Shown one piece after another: positions 34,691 through 44,218 of a DNA stretch of 64,000 nt (position 1 is its first letter; the number at the start of each line of letters is the position of its first letter). The position numbers and the translations under genes are program-made. This DNA comes from CAZJLP01 sp964546955 (lineage in GTDB: Bacteria; Verrucomicrobiota; Verrucomicrobiia; Opitutales; Opitutaceae): positions 1 to 64,000 of the forward strand of contig CAZJLP010000013.1 of the NCBI GenBank assembly GCA_964546955.1, written 5' to 3'. The notes under the pieces are model-generated. The model was not told the origin of the DNA and did no database searches. It saw nothing but the letters and a program-made list of their open reading frames with translations.

Positions 34691-35424
34691 ATCGCATCCT
34701 GATCATCGGAGCCACCTCCGCCATCGCCCACGAAACCGCCAAGATCTTTGCCCAACGAGGGGCCGAACTCGTGCTGGCCGGCCGCGATCCGCTAAAACTG
34801 GCCGCAGTCGCCTCCGATCTCGAGGTGCGCGGGGCCAAGCGCGTCCTTTCGATGCCCGCGGCGATCGCCGATCCCGGCACGCACGCGGCGCTGATGGAGA
34901 AGGCGCTCGAATTTCTAGGCGCGATCGACGCGGTATTGATCGCGCACGGCTCCCTCAGCGATCAGCGGATGTGCGAGACCTCCGTCGAGGCGACCCTGGC
35001 AGAATTTTCCGTCAATTGCCTCAGCGTGATCGCGCTGTGCACGCTCCTCGCGAACTATTTCGAAGAGCGAAAAGGGGGCTGCCTGGCGATCGTCGGATCC
35101 GTCGCTGGCGACCGGGGCCGGCAGAGTAACTATGTGTATGGCACCGCCAAAGGCGCCATCCATCTCTTCGCACAGGGTCTGCGCAATCGGCTCTCCAAGG
35201 CGGGGGTCCGTGTGCTGACGATCAAACCGGGCTTCGTCGATACGCCGATGACCGCCGCGCTGCCGAAGGGGATTCTTTTCGCCGCCCCCGGCCGGGTGGC
35301 CAAAGACATTGTTCGAGCCATGGAACGCGGCACGGATGTTCTTTATACCCCGTGGTTCTGGCGGGGGATCATGCTTATCATCCGCAGCATCCCCGAGCGC
35401 ATTTTCAAGAAGCTGAAACTCTAA
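34687..35424 (+). CDS. DprE2-like short-chain dehydrogenase
   Basis: An SDR of 245 residues with the cofactor loop LIIGATSAIAHETAKIFAQR, the catalytic Ser in AIVGSVAGDRG and the YxxxK motif in SNYVYGTAKGAIH. The C-terminus, PWFWRGIMLIIRSIPERIFK, has a hydrophobic membrane-associating helix, as in DprE2. By pathway logic it would reduce the 2'-keto intermediate made by the upstream oxidase, giving the arabinose epimer. It overlaps the oxidase gene by 4 bp. Confidence 0.85.
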   Translation: MNRILIIGATSAIAHETAKIFAQRGAELVLAGRDPLKLAAVASDLEVRGAKRVLSMPAAIADPGTHAALMEKALEFLGAIDAVLIAHGSLSDQRMCETSVEATLAEFSVNCLSVIALCTLLANYFEERKGGCLAIVGSVAGDRGRQSNYVYGTAKGAIHLFAQGLRNRLSKAGVRVLTIKPGFVDTPMTAALPKGILFAAPGRVAKDIVRAMERGTDVLYTPWFWRGIMLIIRSIPERIFKKLKL

Positions 35425-35451
35425 ATTCCCTCGCACGAATTGTCCGGCGCC

Positions 35452-37143
35452 ATGAGTCATCCATCGTATTCGAAATCGTCCGCCCTGAGGCTGGCCGAAA
35501 TTATTCTGGGGATATCCGCCCTCGTTATCCTGGCGCATGCCTTTGTTCCGCTGGATGAGTTCATTCACCGCACGGACGACGCGTACTACTATTTCAAGGT
35601 TGCCTTCAACTATCCGGCCACCGGCTTCTGGACTTTTGACACCCTCCATTCGACCAACGGAGTGCAGCCTCTGTGGGCGGTGCTTCTCACGGGAGCGGCC
35701 CAATTGATGGCATGGATCGGCTTGCGAGACGCTGACCTCTTTGCGCGCGTGATCGTGGCGATGACCGCCGCGTTTCACATCGGGTCATGCGTGTTCCTGC
35801 TCCGGCTCTTGAGCCGCCAGGTTTCACTCGGCGTGGGCATCGCCGCGGCGATCGCTTTTCTGCTCCCGCTCGGCATTGTCTGGCAGCGCGTCTGGGGAAT
35901 GGAAAACAGTCTCTATGCGTTTTTCCTTCTCGCGACGCTGAATTACTACGCGGGCTCCTTTCGCGAACGCGAGAGCACGCGCGGCGCGGTTATCCTTGGA
36001 CTATTGTTCGGCGTCACGGCCTTGTCCCGTTTAAACGCGGTGCTCTTCGCGATCTGCGGAGTGGGCGCCATCGTCCTGACCGCGCGCGATCGATTGAATC
36101 TGACCGCGAGACTCCGGTACGGCGCAATCGTGGCCGCCGTGTCCGCTTCGTGCGTCATCCCTTACCTAGCGTATAACTTCGCCACGACGGGGCATCCGCT
36201 GCCGATCAGCGGAGCGGTCAAAGCGGTTCTGACCAAAAAGTTCCTGGCCCACCACGGGGTGGAGAACCACGTCTCGATCGACTTCGCGAAACTCGTTGTC
36301 GCGAAGTACAAACACATCCTCACGACGTTTTTCACCGCTCGGTTGACCGACGGGTTTACCGTCCTGGGCGTACGCTTGCTGACGGATCGCAGCAACCTCG
36401 CCGTGTTGCTGGCGGCGATCGGTCTCGCGGCGGTGGGGCCGCTGCTCCTGGGATCGGCTGCGAAATGGTGGGGCTCGGTCCGCTGGGCTTACGCACGACT
36501 GAAGCCATTCGCGTTTGTCGCCGTTTTCGCGGCAATCAATTTCGGCGTATCGGTCTTCACCTACCCTCACCAGTTGTCCAACGCCATGCTCAAGTGGTGG
36601 CTGGTGGAGAACGAACTGGTGCTCACAGTCCTCGCCGCAACGCTCGCGGGAACCGCGGCGGCTTATGGAGCAAAACGCTTCCTTTCTTCCTCCGCAGTGC
36701 CGCGCGCCCTGGCCGCTGGACTCGCGGTGTTGGTGGCCGGGCATGCGGTACAAACCGTGCGTTTCTTCTGGGACGGACGCGTTCAAACGCGGGACTGGAA
36801 CGCGTCGTGGAATGAAGAATGTCTGCTCGCCGCCCAATGGATGGCGAAAAATGTGCCGGAAACCGAGATCGCCGGTTCCTGGAACGCCGGTGTGTTCGCG
36901 TACTACTCCAAACAGCGCGTGGTCAATCTGGATGGGCTGATCAACAACTTCGATCTGGTGCCCTATCTGCGCGACCAAACGCTGGGTGACTACATCAAAA
37001 AGGAGAAGATCACCTACCTCAGCGATATGGCCTCGATCTTCAAAGCTTACAAAATCCCTGAGCAGCTGACGCTGCGCGAGGTGTATTCACATCACAATCA
37101 CCTGCTCCACGAGGATTATAAGATCTATAAAGTGGAATACTGA
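35452..37143 (+). CDS. GT-C-type polytopic glycosyltransferase
   Basis: A membrane protein of 563 residues with about eleven helices. The first periplasmic loop has FIHRTDDAYYYFKVAFNYPA, whose paired Asp is the typical GT-C catalytic/metal motif. The C-terminal soluble part includes WNAGVFAYYSKQRVVNLDGL, as in other ArnT/PMT-like proteins. GT-C enzymes use polyprenyl-phosphate sugars. Its place 27 bp after the SDR suggests that it transfers the pentose made by the operon. The frame also allows TTG at 35440, but the ATG at 35452 is preferred. Acceptor unknown. Confidence 0.8.
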   Translation: MSHPSYSKSSALRLAEIILGISALVILAHAFVPLDEFIHRTDDAYYYFKVAFNYPATGFWTFDTLHSTNGVQPLWAVLLTGAAQLMAWIGLRDADLFARVIVAMTAAFHIGSCVFLLRLLSRQVSLGVGIAAAIAFLLPLGIVWQRVWGMENSLYAFFLLATLNYYAGSFRERESTRGAVILGLLFGVTALSRLNAVLFAICGVGAIVLTARDRLNLTARLRYGAIVAAVSASCVIPYLAYNFATTGHPLPISGAVKAVLTKKFLAHHGVENHVSIDFAKLVVAKYKHILTTFFTARLTDGFTVLGVRLLTDRSNLAVLLAAIGLAAVGPLLLGSAAKWWGSVRWAYARLKPFAFVAVFAAINFGVSVFTYPHQLSNAMLKWWLVENELVLTVLAATLAGTAAAYGAKRFLSSSAVPRALAAGLAVLVAGHAVQTVRFFWDGRVQTRDWNASWNEECLLAAQWMAKNVPETEIAGSWNAGVFAYYSKQRVVNLDGLINNFDLVPYLRDQTLGDYIKKEKITYLSDMASIFKAYKIPEQLTLREVYSHHNHLLHEDYKIYKVEY

Positions 37144-37161
37144 GCTCTGCCGCGACGGCCG

Positions 37162-37758
37162 CTAGCGACGGCTCGGCACACGCACGACCTTCATCCCAGC
37201 GGCGAGGGCGCCTTGGATGCCCGGTTCGGCGTCTTCGAAAACGAGACACTTTTCAGGAGCCACGCCCATACGCTCGGCCGCCACCAGGAACATGTCCGGA
37301 TGGGGTTTGCCGCGTCCCGGAGCCACGTCCAACGGAGTAATCACGATGTTGAACAAATCGCGCAGGCCGGCTTTCTCGATGCCCGGTATGGCGATATCCG
37401 GCAGGCCGCCCGTCGCGATCGCCCGCGGACGCTGGGAGGCAATTTGCCGCGCAAAGGCAACCACCGGCTCGATCAGAGAGAGTTCCGGGATCATCCGAAT
37501 ATAGAGCTGCTCTTTCACATAGGTGACTTTTTCCGCGTCCAGGCGAATCCCATAGTGATCTCCGAAGTATTGAGCCACCAACTGGCTGGGCACTCCGCCG
37601 AGCGAATAGAAGAGGTCCTCATTGAGCGTCTCGGTCAGGCCGACTTGGCGAAGCGCCGCATCCCACGCACGATAGTGGAGGGGCATGGTGTCGATCAGTG
37701 TGCCGTCCAGATCGAAGATGAAACCCGCAAAGTCGCCCTGAGGAATGTCCAATTGCAT
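37162..37758 (-). CDS. HAD-family phosphatase, beta-phosphoglucomutase-like
   Basis: A haloacid-dehalogenase hydrolase of about 198 residues with a helical cap. Motif I is GFIFDLDGTLIDTMPLHYRA, motif II is AIATGGLPDIA, motif III has GRGKPHPDMFLVAAERMGV and motif IV is CLVFEDAEPGIQGALAAGM. It belongs to the sugar-phosphatase/beta-phosphoglucomutase subgroup. The substrate is not determinable. The start at 37758 is chosen; codons upstream to 37803 do not look conserved. It converges with the GT-C gene. Confidence 0.88.
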   Translation of the reverse strand: MQLDIPQGDFAGFIFDLDGTLIDTMPLHYRAWDAALRQVGLTETLNEDLFYSLGGVPSQLVAQYFGDHYGIRLDAEKVTYVKEQLYIRMIPELSLIEPVVAFARQIASQRPRAIATGGLPDIAIPGIEKAGLRDLFNIVITPLDVAPGRGKPHPDMFLVAAERMGVAPEKCLVFEDAEPGIQGALAAGMKVVRVPSRR

Positions 37759-37884
37759 GAGAAGCCGCGATTCCACACGCAAATGGCTGGCTTGGCAAAA
37801 CAAACCGGGGCAAGCGCCCGTGTTATAGGGTGCAAGCTTTTGTTTTCCAACGGCTAACGTGCTTCTGGCGCCGTAGTCGCCACG

Positions 37885-39609
37885 CTACGACTTGATTCGC
37901 AACGCGGTCTCAACGGCGCCGGAGGCGAACGCGGCGGAGTCCTGAGCTCGGGACAAATCGCCCCCTTCGACCACGATTGATGCGTTCTTACCCCCTTCCA
38001 ACCGAAGAAATACCTTTGCCGGAGCCAAAACACGGGGCGAGGTAATCAAAATATCGCGCGAGTCGATCATCCGAATCAACGATTCAGCATCCCCGTTGGG
38101 CTTTAGGCTCAGGGCCGTGGCAGTCGCATCCTCCACGTGGTCGAAAACCACGGCGGGCCGAGCATCGGGTTTCTGCACCTCCAGGCGCACGTTGTTCAGG
38201 CTTAAGCCGCGAACGCCGCGGGCAAAAATACCAAAGGAGGGAGGCGTACCGATCTCGAAGTATTCACCCGCGATCTGCGGGACATCCCGCCGGGCTCCCT
38301 CCTCCGCGGTGCCACCGCCTTCGAAGGTCGCGTGAACATCGTTGAAGCTTACGTTTTCAATCACCGCGCCGGCCGCCCCGTTCACGACGATGCACATGCG
38401 CTGTTCGCCCGGGAAGCCGTCGCCATTGGGAAACGGCATATCGGCATGTTGACCCACGCGGGCCACGACCGTCGCGCGAATTCCATTAAACGCGATGTTG
38501 CGCACGAAGCCGATGGGCGGCTGCTCCGCTGGCGGCGAGGCGGGCGCGTCCGCGGCCGGTGCGTTGCGGCGCCGGGGTGCGCCATTGAACCCGACGGTGA
38601 TCGGGCCCGTCACGTCCTTCATGATGATGTTGGAAAAGGTGATATTCTGCGCCTTCGAGGTGCGGCCGAAGTGCATCTTGATCGGACATCCGTACGTTTC
38701 GTAGATCACGCAATTGGAGACCGTGATGTTCTCCGTTTCGCCACCGCCAATCCGAAAGATCGACCAGCGCGTGCTAAACGTGGAGTTCGTAACCGTCACG
38801 AACTTGTTTCCGCCGAAAAGCGCGCACGCGTCATCCTGACAGGTGACGTCGCAGTTCGCGATGTGCACATACGAACACGCACGGAAGTGAAAGCCGTCGT
38901 TGTTCTTGTTCACACGATTATGAATGCGGACGCCGTCGAAACGGATGTGCTGACACTCCAGAATCCGAATGCCGTGGTAAGCGCTGGCCGTGAGAAACGT
39001 GTCGCGGACGACCAGATTTTTGCACTGAAAGAAAATCAACAGGTGGGGCCGCCCGAAGTAGCCTGCCTCTTGGTTCTGGCCTGGTCCGGTGTTGTCCCCT
39101 TTTCCGGTGAAGAACTTCGCTCCGTTGCCATCGATTGTTCCTCTTCCCTCAATCGTGATGTTTTCCGCATTGGCGGCCGAAACGAAGACGATGTTTCCAT
39201 TGCCCGGCGGGATACGATTTCCAGCCTTATAATCCTCCATTCGCGGGCTACCCAGCAAGCGGCCCTTGGTCGCGAGGTGGAGCGTGACGTTGCTCTTGAG
39301 CTCGATCGTGCCGCAGACGAAATCGCCGGCGGGTACGAGGACGGTCCCACCGTTGTCTTTGGTGCAGGCGTCGATCGCGGCCTGGATCGCGGCTGTGTCG
39401 AGGGTCGTTCCGTCGCCCTTGGCTCCGAATTGGCGAACGTCGTATACGCGTGTGCCGAGCGAAGCGTTTTCGGCAGACGCGCCAGACTGTGCCGGCGGGG
39501 CAGCCTGCAGCACGCTGGCTGGCAGCGCGACGGCGGCGGCGACGGCGGGCAATGACGCTTGAGCAAGCCATTGCCGCCGTGAAACTACGGGAGAGGATTC
39601 GGGGCTCAT
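37885..39609 (-). CDS. Secreted glycoside hydrolase family 28 (polygalacturonase-like)
   Basis: An exported beta-helix enzyme of 574 residues. The N-terminus SRRQWLAQASLPAVAAAVAL looks like a Tat-type signal. Mature sequence begins with YDVRQFGAKGDGTTLDTAAI, standard for GH28/pectate-lyase-3 proteins. Catalytic-region Asp motifs are VNKNNDGFHF and CQDDACALFGG, followed by RIGGGETENITVSNC. The motif set departs from classical polygalacturonase, so activity on another glycan is possible. The start is at 39609; an upstream ATG at 39717 adds no family sequence. A C5 tract lies 8 bases before the start on the mRNA. Confidence 0.88.
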   Translation of the reverse strand: MSPESSPVVSRRQWLAQASLPAVAAAVALPASVLQAAPPAQSGASAENASLGTRVYDVRQFGAKGDGTTLDTAAIQAAIDACTKDNGGTVLVPAGDFVCGTIELKSNVTLHLATKGRLLGSPRMEDYKAGNRIPPGNGNIVFVSAANAENITIEGRGTIDGNGAKFFTGKGDNTGPGQNQEAGYFGRPHLLIFFQCKNLVVRDTFLTASAYHGIRILECQHIRFDGVRIHNRVNKNNDGFHFRACSYVHIANCDVTCQDDACALFGGNKFVTVTNSTFSTRWSIFRIGGGETENITVSNCVIYETYGCPIKMHFGRTSKAQNITFSNIIMKDVTGPITVGFNGAPRRRNAPAADAPASPPAEQPPIGFVRNIAFNGIRATVVARVGQHADMPFPNGDGFPGEQRMCIVVNGAAGAVIENVSFNDVHATFEGGGTAEEGARRDVPQIAGEYFEIGTPPSFGIFARGVRGLSLNNVRLEVQKPDARPAVVFDHVEDATATALSLKPNGDAESLIRMIDSRDILITSPRVLAPAKVFLRLEGGKNASIVVEGGDLSRAQDSAAFASGAVETALRIKS

Positions 39610-39774
39610 AGATGTAAGGGGGACCCTAACTAGAGACGGAGCGGACCGTCGGTCAAGACGGGGAAGGCTTTTGTACGTCCCCAACGCTGCAGGTGTAGAC
39701 AGGCTGTTACAGTTCATTAGGCCGTCGGGGGTCTAAAGGCGGAACCTCCAACGCGTGGTCACGTCTCAGCTACG

Positions 39775-40221
39775 ATGAAATTATCGCCCCTCATCCTCGC
39801 GGCAGCGCTCGCACTCTTGGCAGCGGGCTGCAGCACGGTGAAAAGCCGCATCGAAGAAAAAGCGGCTGTCTTCAATTCGCTCGATCCGCAAGCTCAGTCC
39901 AAGCTTCGGCAGGGCATGATCGATATCGGCTATACCGGAGACATGGTTTATATAGCGATGGGACGGCCCGACCAAACGAAGGAGATGCGGACAAACGACG
40001 GCGTCGAGACCACGTGGATCTATAACGAGTATTGGCAGGAATACGAGGGAACGCGCTTTGTGGGCTATCGGCGCCACGTCTATTACGATCCTACCGTCAG
40101 GGCTTACCGCTACTACTATGAGCCGGTGCATGCCGACATTTACCGAGACCGCGTCGAGCAGAAGACCCGAGTCCTCTTCAAAAACGGGAAAGTAGCGGCG
40201 ATCGAGCAGTTAAAGGAGTAA
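39775..40221 (+). CDS. Predicted lipoprotein of unknown function (148 aa)
   Basis: The signal sequence MKLSPLILAAALALL ends in the lipobox LAAGC, with Cys19 as the lipidated residue. The mature part has DIGYTGDMVYIAMGRPDQTK, reminiscent of SmpA/BamE-like domains that start with a GMxxxxVxxxLGxP pattern, and later VEQKTRVLFKNGKVAAIEQL. BamE-like folding is inference. It is monocistronic, between divergent and convergent minus-strand genes. Confidence 0.8.
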   Translation: MKLSPLILAAALALLAAGCSTVKSRIEEKAAVFNSLDPQAQSKLRQGMIDIGYTGDMVYIAMGRPDQTKEMRTNDGVETTWIYNEYWQEYEGTRFVGYRRHVYYDPTVRAYRYYYEPVHADIYRDRVEQKTRVLFKNGKVAAIEQLKE

Positions 40222-40227
40222 CGATCG

Positions 40228-41241
40228 TCAAAGGTACTTTCGCACTACCTTTTCCAGGGCCGGTCGAGCGAGTCGCGCCAAATTGGTGTTTGCGAAGCCT
40301 ATCCAGGAAACCGCAGACGTGGTATCGAGCGGTTCAACCAGTTTGCCGCCGAGCGGCGCCTGGACCACGCCGCCCGATTCGGTCAAAAGCAGTTCCGTGC
40401 AGATGTCGTAGGGATGACAGACAAGCGACGACGGCAGCCCAAGCTTTTGGAATGCCAGCGGGCGGAGGTCCGCCGTCATGCGATCATGTCCCGCGAGTAG
40501 TTCGTAGAGCTGTCCGCCCGTTGAGATGTATTGATCGTCGAATACGAGCGGCGATCCGGACTCCTCGCCCGAATGCAGCTCCCTCCAGAACGCCTCCTCG
40601 AGCTGAGAGAGCAGCGTTTTGCCGTCCGGAAAGAAGCGCGCGAACGAAGAAAATCCATGTTTGAAATCTCGCGCGCGGGAGGACTGGGGTTTCCAGGGGG
40701 AACGCCGGCCCGAGCGCAGATCCGTCGACGTGCATCGTAGACCCTGACGACCCTTGCCTCGTAGGCCGCTGATTTGGTCCGAACGCCATTGTTTGGTCGT
40801 GGGCAGCTCGGTCATTGCCGCCACAACGATGTCGCTGAGCTTGGTCCTCGCTCCCCGTTGAGGAGCAAGGCCGGCGAGGCTCCAGGCGGAACGCTTGTCG
40901 TACATCAGCCCGCGCGTGCCGTCGATGGGATCGAGGATGCACTTCCACTCGGTGCGATTGACGGGGGTGCCCCGGGGAAACGTAACCGTCTCGCCCTCGT
41001 CCAGCCCCTCCATCACGAGTTCAACCGGCAAGGTAGCGGGCCATTCGCGCTCGAACCAGTCTATGATGGCGGCCTCGCTGATGCGGTCCACACGGTAGAT
41101 GGTATCGGCGGACGTCACCGCGGCGACTTGGGCAAAGCGAGCGGACTGCCTGCGGCGCGCGCGTTGAAGGGTGTCGCGGATGTGATCCTGCAACTGACAG
41201 AGGAGCCGCTGCGCCCGGCGGAGCGTCGTGTCGACAGCCAT
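40228..41241 (-). CDS. Inositol-monophosphatase-like protein
   Basis: A soluble protein of 337 residues, longer than the usual 260-280 of IMPases. The metal-binding motif I is CILDPIDGTRGLMYDKRSAW (about 105-124), preceded by the acidic MEGLDEGE. The second Asp motif seems to be HPYDICTELLLTESGGV near the C-terminus. The middle contains an insertion (around WRSDQISGLRGKGRQGLR). It starts 2 bp after the stop of the MFS transporter gene, so the two are co-transcribed and may handle the same sugar or cyclitol compound. Confidence 0.8.
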   Translation of the reverse strand: MAVDTTLRRAQRLLCQLQDHIRDTLQRARRRQSARFAQVAAVTSADTIYRVDRISEAAIIDWFEREWPATLPVELVMEGLDEGETVTFPRGTPVNRTEWKCILDPIDGTRGLMYDKRSAWSLAGLAPQRGARTKLSDIVVAAMTELPTTKQWRSDQISGLRGKGRQGLRCTSTDLRSGRRSPWKPQSSRARDFKHGFSSFARFFPDGKTLLSQLEEAFWRELHSGEESGSPLVFDDQYISTGGQLYELLAGHDRMTADLRPLAFQKLGLPSSLVCHPYDICTELLLTESGGVVQAPLGGKLVEPLDTTSAVSWIGFANTNLARLARPALEKVVRKYL

Positions 41242-41243
41242 GG

Positions 41244-42911
41244 TCAGTCGGTCATATCGCGGTCTTTGGTCTCTGGGAGGGCAATCGCTCCGATGATCAA
41301 CGTGAGCAACGCCACGCCGATCGGGTACCACAGCCCGGCATAAATGTTGCCGGTAAAGACGACGATGGACGTCGCAATGAGCGGCAAAAAGCCGCCGAAC
41401 CAGCCATTGCCGATGTGGTAAGGCAACGACATCGACGTGTAGCGGATGCGCGTGGGGAAGAGTTCGACCAGGAAGGCTGCGATGGGACCGTACACCATGG
41501 CCACATAGACGAGGAGGACGGAAAGCAGCAAAATGACCATCGGCCGATTGATCTGCTCGGGATCGGCCGCGAGCGTCTTGTTGTCAGGCATCTTGATCAC
41601 CATGGTGTCGTAGCCGGAGCCGACAAAGGCGGCGTCGTAGGCCGCAGCATCGAATCCCAAAATTGTTCTTCCGCCCACCTCGAGAACCAAAGGCTCTCCG
41701 GGCTGGGCTGGAGCGAGGGAAAAGGGGATGCGGCGCTTGCTCAGATAGTCACGAGCCTTGTCGATCGCCGAAATCGTCTTCGGCGGGGCCACGATCTTGT
41801 GAAGCGCGTCGCCCACGGCTTCGATCGTGAGGGCCAGCGTTCCTTTGTGCTCGGTGGTTCTCAGCACAACCGGCGTTTTCTCGACGGCCGCGACCAGGGC
41901 GGGGTTAGCGTAAGCCGTTAAAGCCTTGAAGATGGGCTGATAGGTGACCACCGCCAGAAGACAGCCGAGCAACATGATCGGTTTTCTTCCGATCCGGTCG
42001 GAAAGCCATCCGAACAGAATGAAGAGAGGCGTGCCGATTGCGAGGGCCACCGCCACCAGCAGGTACCCATCGCTCCAAGACACATACAGCGGACCGGTCA
42101 GGAAATAGAGAGCGTAAAACTGACCGCAGTACCAGACGACGCCCTGCCCCGCGGCGATTCCGAACAAGGCGATGAGCACAATCTTCAGGTTCTTCCACTC
42201 CGCGAAGCTCTCGCGAAGGGGGGACTTCGACCCTTTGCCTTGAGCTTTCATTTCGGCGAAAACGGGCGACTCCTCCAACTTCAGACGGATCCAAACCGAG
42301 ATCGCGAGCAAAGCGATCGAGACGAAAAACGGCACCCGCCAGCCCCACGAGGCGAAGTTCTCCGCCACCATCAGCTCGCGCAGCCCGTAGATGACGGCAA
42401 GCGATAGGAAGAAGCCGAGCGTCGCGGTGGTCTGAATCCAACTGGTATAAATGCCTCGTTTGCCCTTCGGCGCATGTTCGGCCACGTAGGTTGCCGCACC
42501 ACCGTACTCGCCGCCCAGGGCGAGACCCTGCGCGATGCGAAGAAACACGAGGATGATCGGGGCCGCCCATCCGATCGAGTCGAAGGTCGGCAAAAAACCG
42601 ATGAGCGCCGTCGACGCGCCCATCACGAGAATCGTCACGAGAAATGTGTATTTCCGGCCAACGAGATCCCCGATTCGGCCGAAAACGAGCGCTCCAAAAG
42701 GCCGAACGGAAAAACCGACGCCAAAAAGAGCCAAACTCGAAAGGAAGGCAGCCGTCTCATTGTTGGCCGGGAAGAACAGCTTGCTGAAAAAGACCGCCAG
42801 CGAGCCGAAGATGTAGAAATCGTACCACTCGAACACCGTGCCGAGTGACGATGCGAAGATGACCAGCTTATGTTTGCGATCCAAGGCAGCGGTGGCAGCA
42901 GAAGTGCTCAT
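41244..42911 (-). CDS. MFS transporter, MHS (metabolite:H+ symporter) type
   Basis: A twelve-helix transporter of 555 residues. The N-terminus FASSLGTVFEWYDFYIFGSL and the loop GRIGDLVGRKYTFLVTILVM identify the MHS branch. LRIAQGLALGGEYGGAATYV is the helix-4 signature. An extra segment of about 110 residues (from AYANPALVAAVEKTPVVLRT to NKTLAADPEQINRP) is inserted between the helices of the second half, so it is longer than typical 430-residue MHS proteins. The start at 42911 is preferred over 42953. Substrate unknown; its operon partner is the IMPase-like gene. Confidence 0.9.
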   Translation of the reverse strand: MSTSAATAALDRKHKLVIFASSLGTVFEWYDFYIFGSLAVFFSKLFFPANNETAAFLSSLALFGVGFSVRPFGALVFGRIGDLVGRKYTFLVTILVMGASTALIGFLPTFDSIGWAAPIILVFLRIAQGLALGGEYGGAATYVAEHAPKGKRGIYTSWIQTTATLGFFLSLAVIYGLRELMVAENFASWGWRVPFFVSIALLAISVWIRLKLEESPVFAEMKAQGKGSKSPLRESFAEWKNLKIVLIALFGIAAGQGVVWYCGQFYALYFLTGPLYVSWSDGYLLVAVALAIGTPLFILFGWLSDRIGRKPIMLLGCLLAVVTYQPIFKALTAYANPALVAAVEKTPVVLRTTEHKGTLALTIEAVGDALHKIVAPPKTISAIDKARDYLSKRRIPFSLAPAQPGEPLVLEVGGRTILGFDAAAYDAAFVGSGYDTMVIKMPDNKTLAADPEQINRPMVILLLSVLLVYVAMVYGPIAAFLVELFPTRIRYTSMSLPYHIGNGWFGGFLPLIATSIVVFTGNIYAGLWYPIGVALLTLIIGAIALPETKDRDMTD

Positions 42912-43122
42912 GGGCGGGCAGAGGAGCAGGAGGGGCAGCACTACGGAGGGCAAGCCTCGATGACGGGGAAGCTGTTAGAGTGCACAGCAAATCGCGCATT
43001 CTCGTTGCTCATTTGGCGCAAGCACATGAACCCGGCGGAAGTGGAGCCATCGCTTAGCGCAAAATGCTGGTTTACCGCTTTTCCGACAGCGCGCCCCTCT
43101 CGCGGGAGATGCAAACCATCTC

Positions 43123-44124
43123 TTACTCCCGCTTCAACTCGCGAGTCATCAGCGCGGCCAACGCGTGGGCCGGCTTTTTGCCGCTGTAGAGGATCGCATG
43201 GACTTCGTTGAGGATCGGGGCGTCGATCTTTTTCTTGCTGCACAGGTCATGAAATGACGCAGCCGTTTTGTATCCCTCCACGACCGTCTTTCTTCCGGCC
43301 AGCAGGGTCGCGATGGGCAGTCCTTCGCCCAGTTTTTGCCCAAATTCCCGGTTGCGGCTCCAGGAGCCGTAACAGGTGGCGATGAGATCGCCTGCCCCGC
43401 TCAAACCGTAGAACGTCTCGGGCTTCGCGCCTAACGAGTGCCCCACACGCACCATTTCGGACAGTGCGCGGGTCAATAACGCTGCTTTCGTGTTATCACC
43501 GAGCTTGAGGCCGTCACAACAGCCGGCGGCGATCGCGTAAATATTCTTCAGGCACGCGCCAAATTCCGCGCCGGCGATGTCATCGCAAGCATACACGCGC
43601 AAGGTCGGCCCGCTGAACGCCGCCTGCACATCCGTCGCGCGATGGTCGATGCGATGAGTCGCGATGACCATTGCGGCAGGCAGTCCGCGAGCGACTTCGG
43701 CCGCATTGGTCGGTCCGGTCAAAACGCCGACCTCCACGCTGTCGGGCAGCCGTGAAGCGATGACCTCGGTCGTACGGAGGTGCGTACCGAGTTCCAGTCC
43801 TTTGGCCAGACTAACGACCAGCCGGAGACGCGTGGCGAGCCCGAGGTTGCGGCACAAGAGGTCGCAGGTCTCGCGCACCGCTTGAGAGGGGCAGGCGATC
43901 AGCGCGACGTCTGCCTCCATCAGGACGGGAGTGAGCTCGTGTCCCACTTGCAAACTTGGCGGAAACGAGATCCCAGGAAGATACTCGGCATTCGCGCGGG
44001 CCGATGAGATCGCCAGGGCCTGCTCGAAACGCCGCGGCACAAGAGTCACGGTGTGACCAAGCCGGCTTAAGTGAATCGCGACGGCAGAGCCCCACGCGCC
44101 TGCCCCAAGAATAGCGAAGTTCAT
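43123..44124 (-). CDS. gpsA: Glycerol-3-phosphate dehydrogenase (NAD(P)+)
   Basis: Makes sn-glycerol-3-phosphate for phospholipids. At 333 residues it is the standard length. The Rossmann site is MNFAILGAGAWGSAVAIHLS. The conserved lysines are in LVVSLAKGLE and EFGACLKNIYAIAAG. The active-site region is LGDNTKAALLTRALSEM. The start at 44124 is fixed by the Rossmann N-terminus; the frame extends upstream to 44187 without family sequence. Confidence 0.96.
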   Translation of the reverse strand: MNFAILGAGAWGSAVAIHLSRLGHTVTLVPRRFEQALAISSARANAEYLPGISFPPSLQVGHELTPVLMEADVALIACPSQAVRETCDLLCRNLGLATRLRLVVSLAKGLELGTHLRTTEVIASRLPDSVEVGVLTGPTNAAEVARGLPAAMVIATHRIDHRATDVQAAFSGPTLRVYACDDIAGAEFGACLKNIYAIAAGCCDGLKLGDNTKAALLTRALSEMVRVGHSLGAKPETFYGLSGAGDLIATCYGSWSRNREFGQKLGEGLPIATLLAGRKTVVEGYKTAASFHDLCSKKKIDAPILNEVHAILYSGKKPAHALAALMTRELKRE

Positions 44125-44218
44125 AATTACACCTCGCTCAAGTAAACTGTGCCCGCGCGCAGAGATAGGTTCCGATTCATGACTCAACGTAGTTTAGCCG
44201 GCGGCCTGCATTGCTGCT

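Noticed and set aside
38332..39555. A 407-codon plus-strand open frame
   Set aside because: Antisense to the GH28 gene; no conserved residues.
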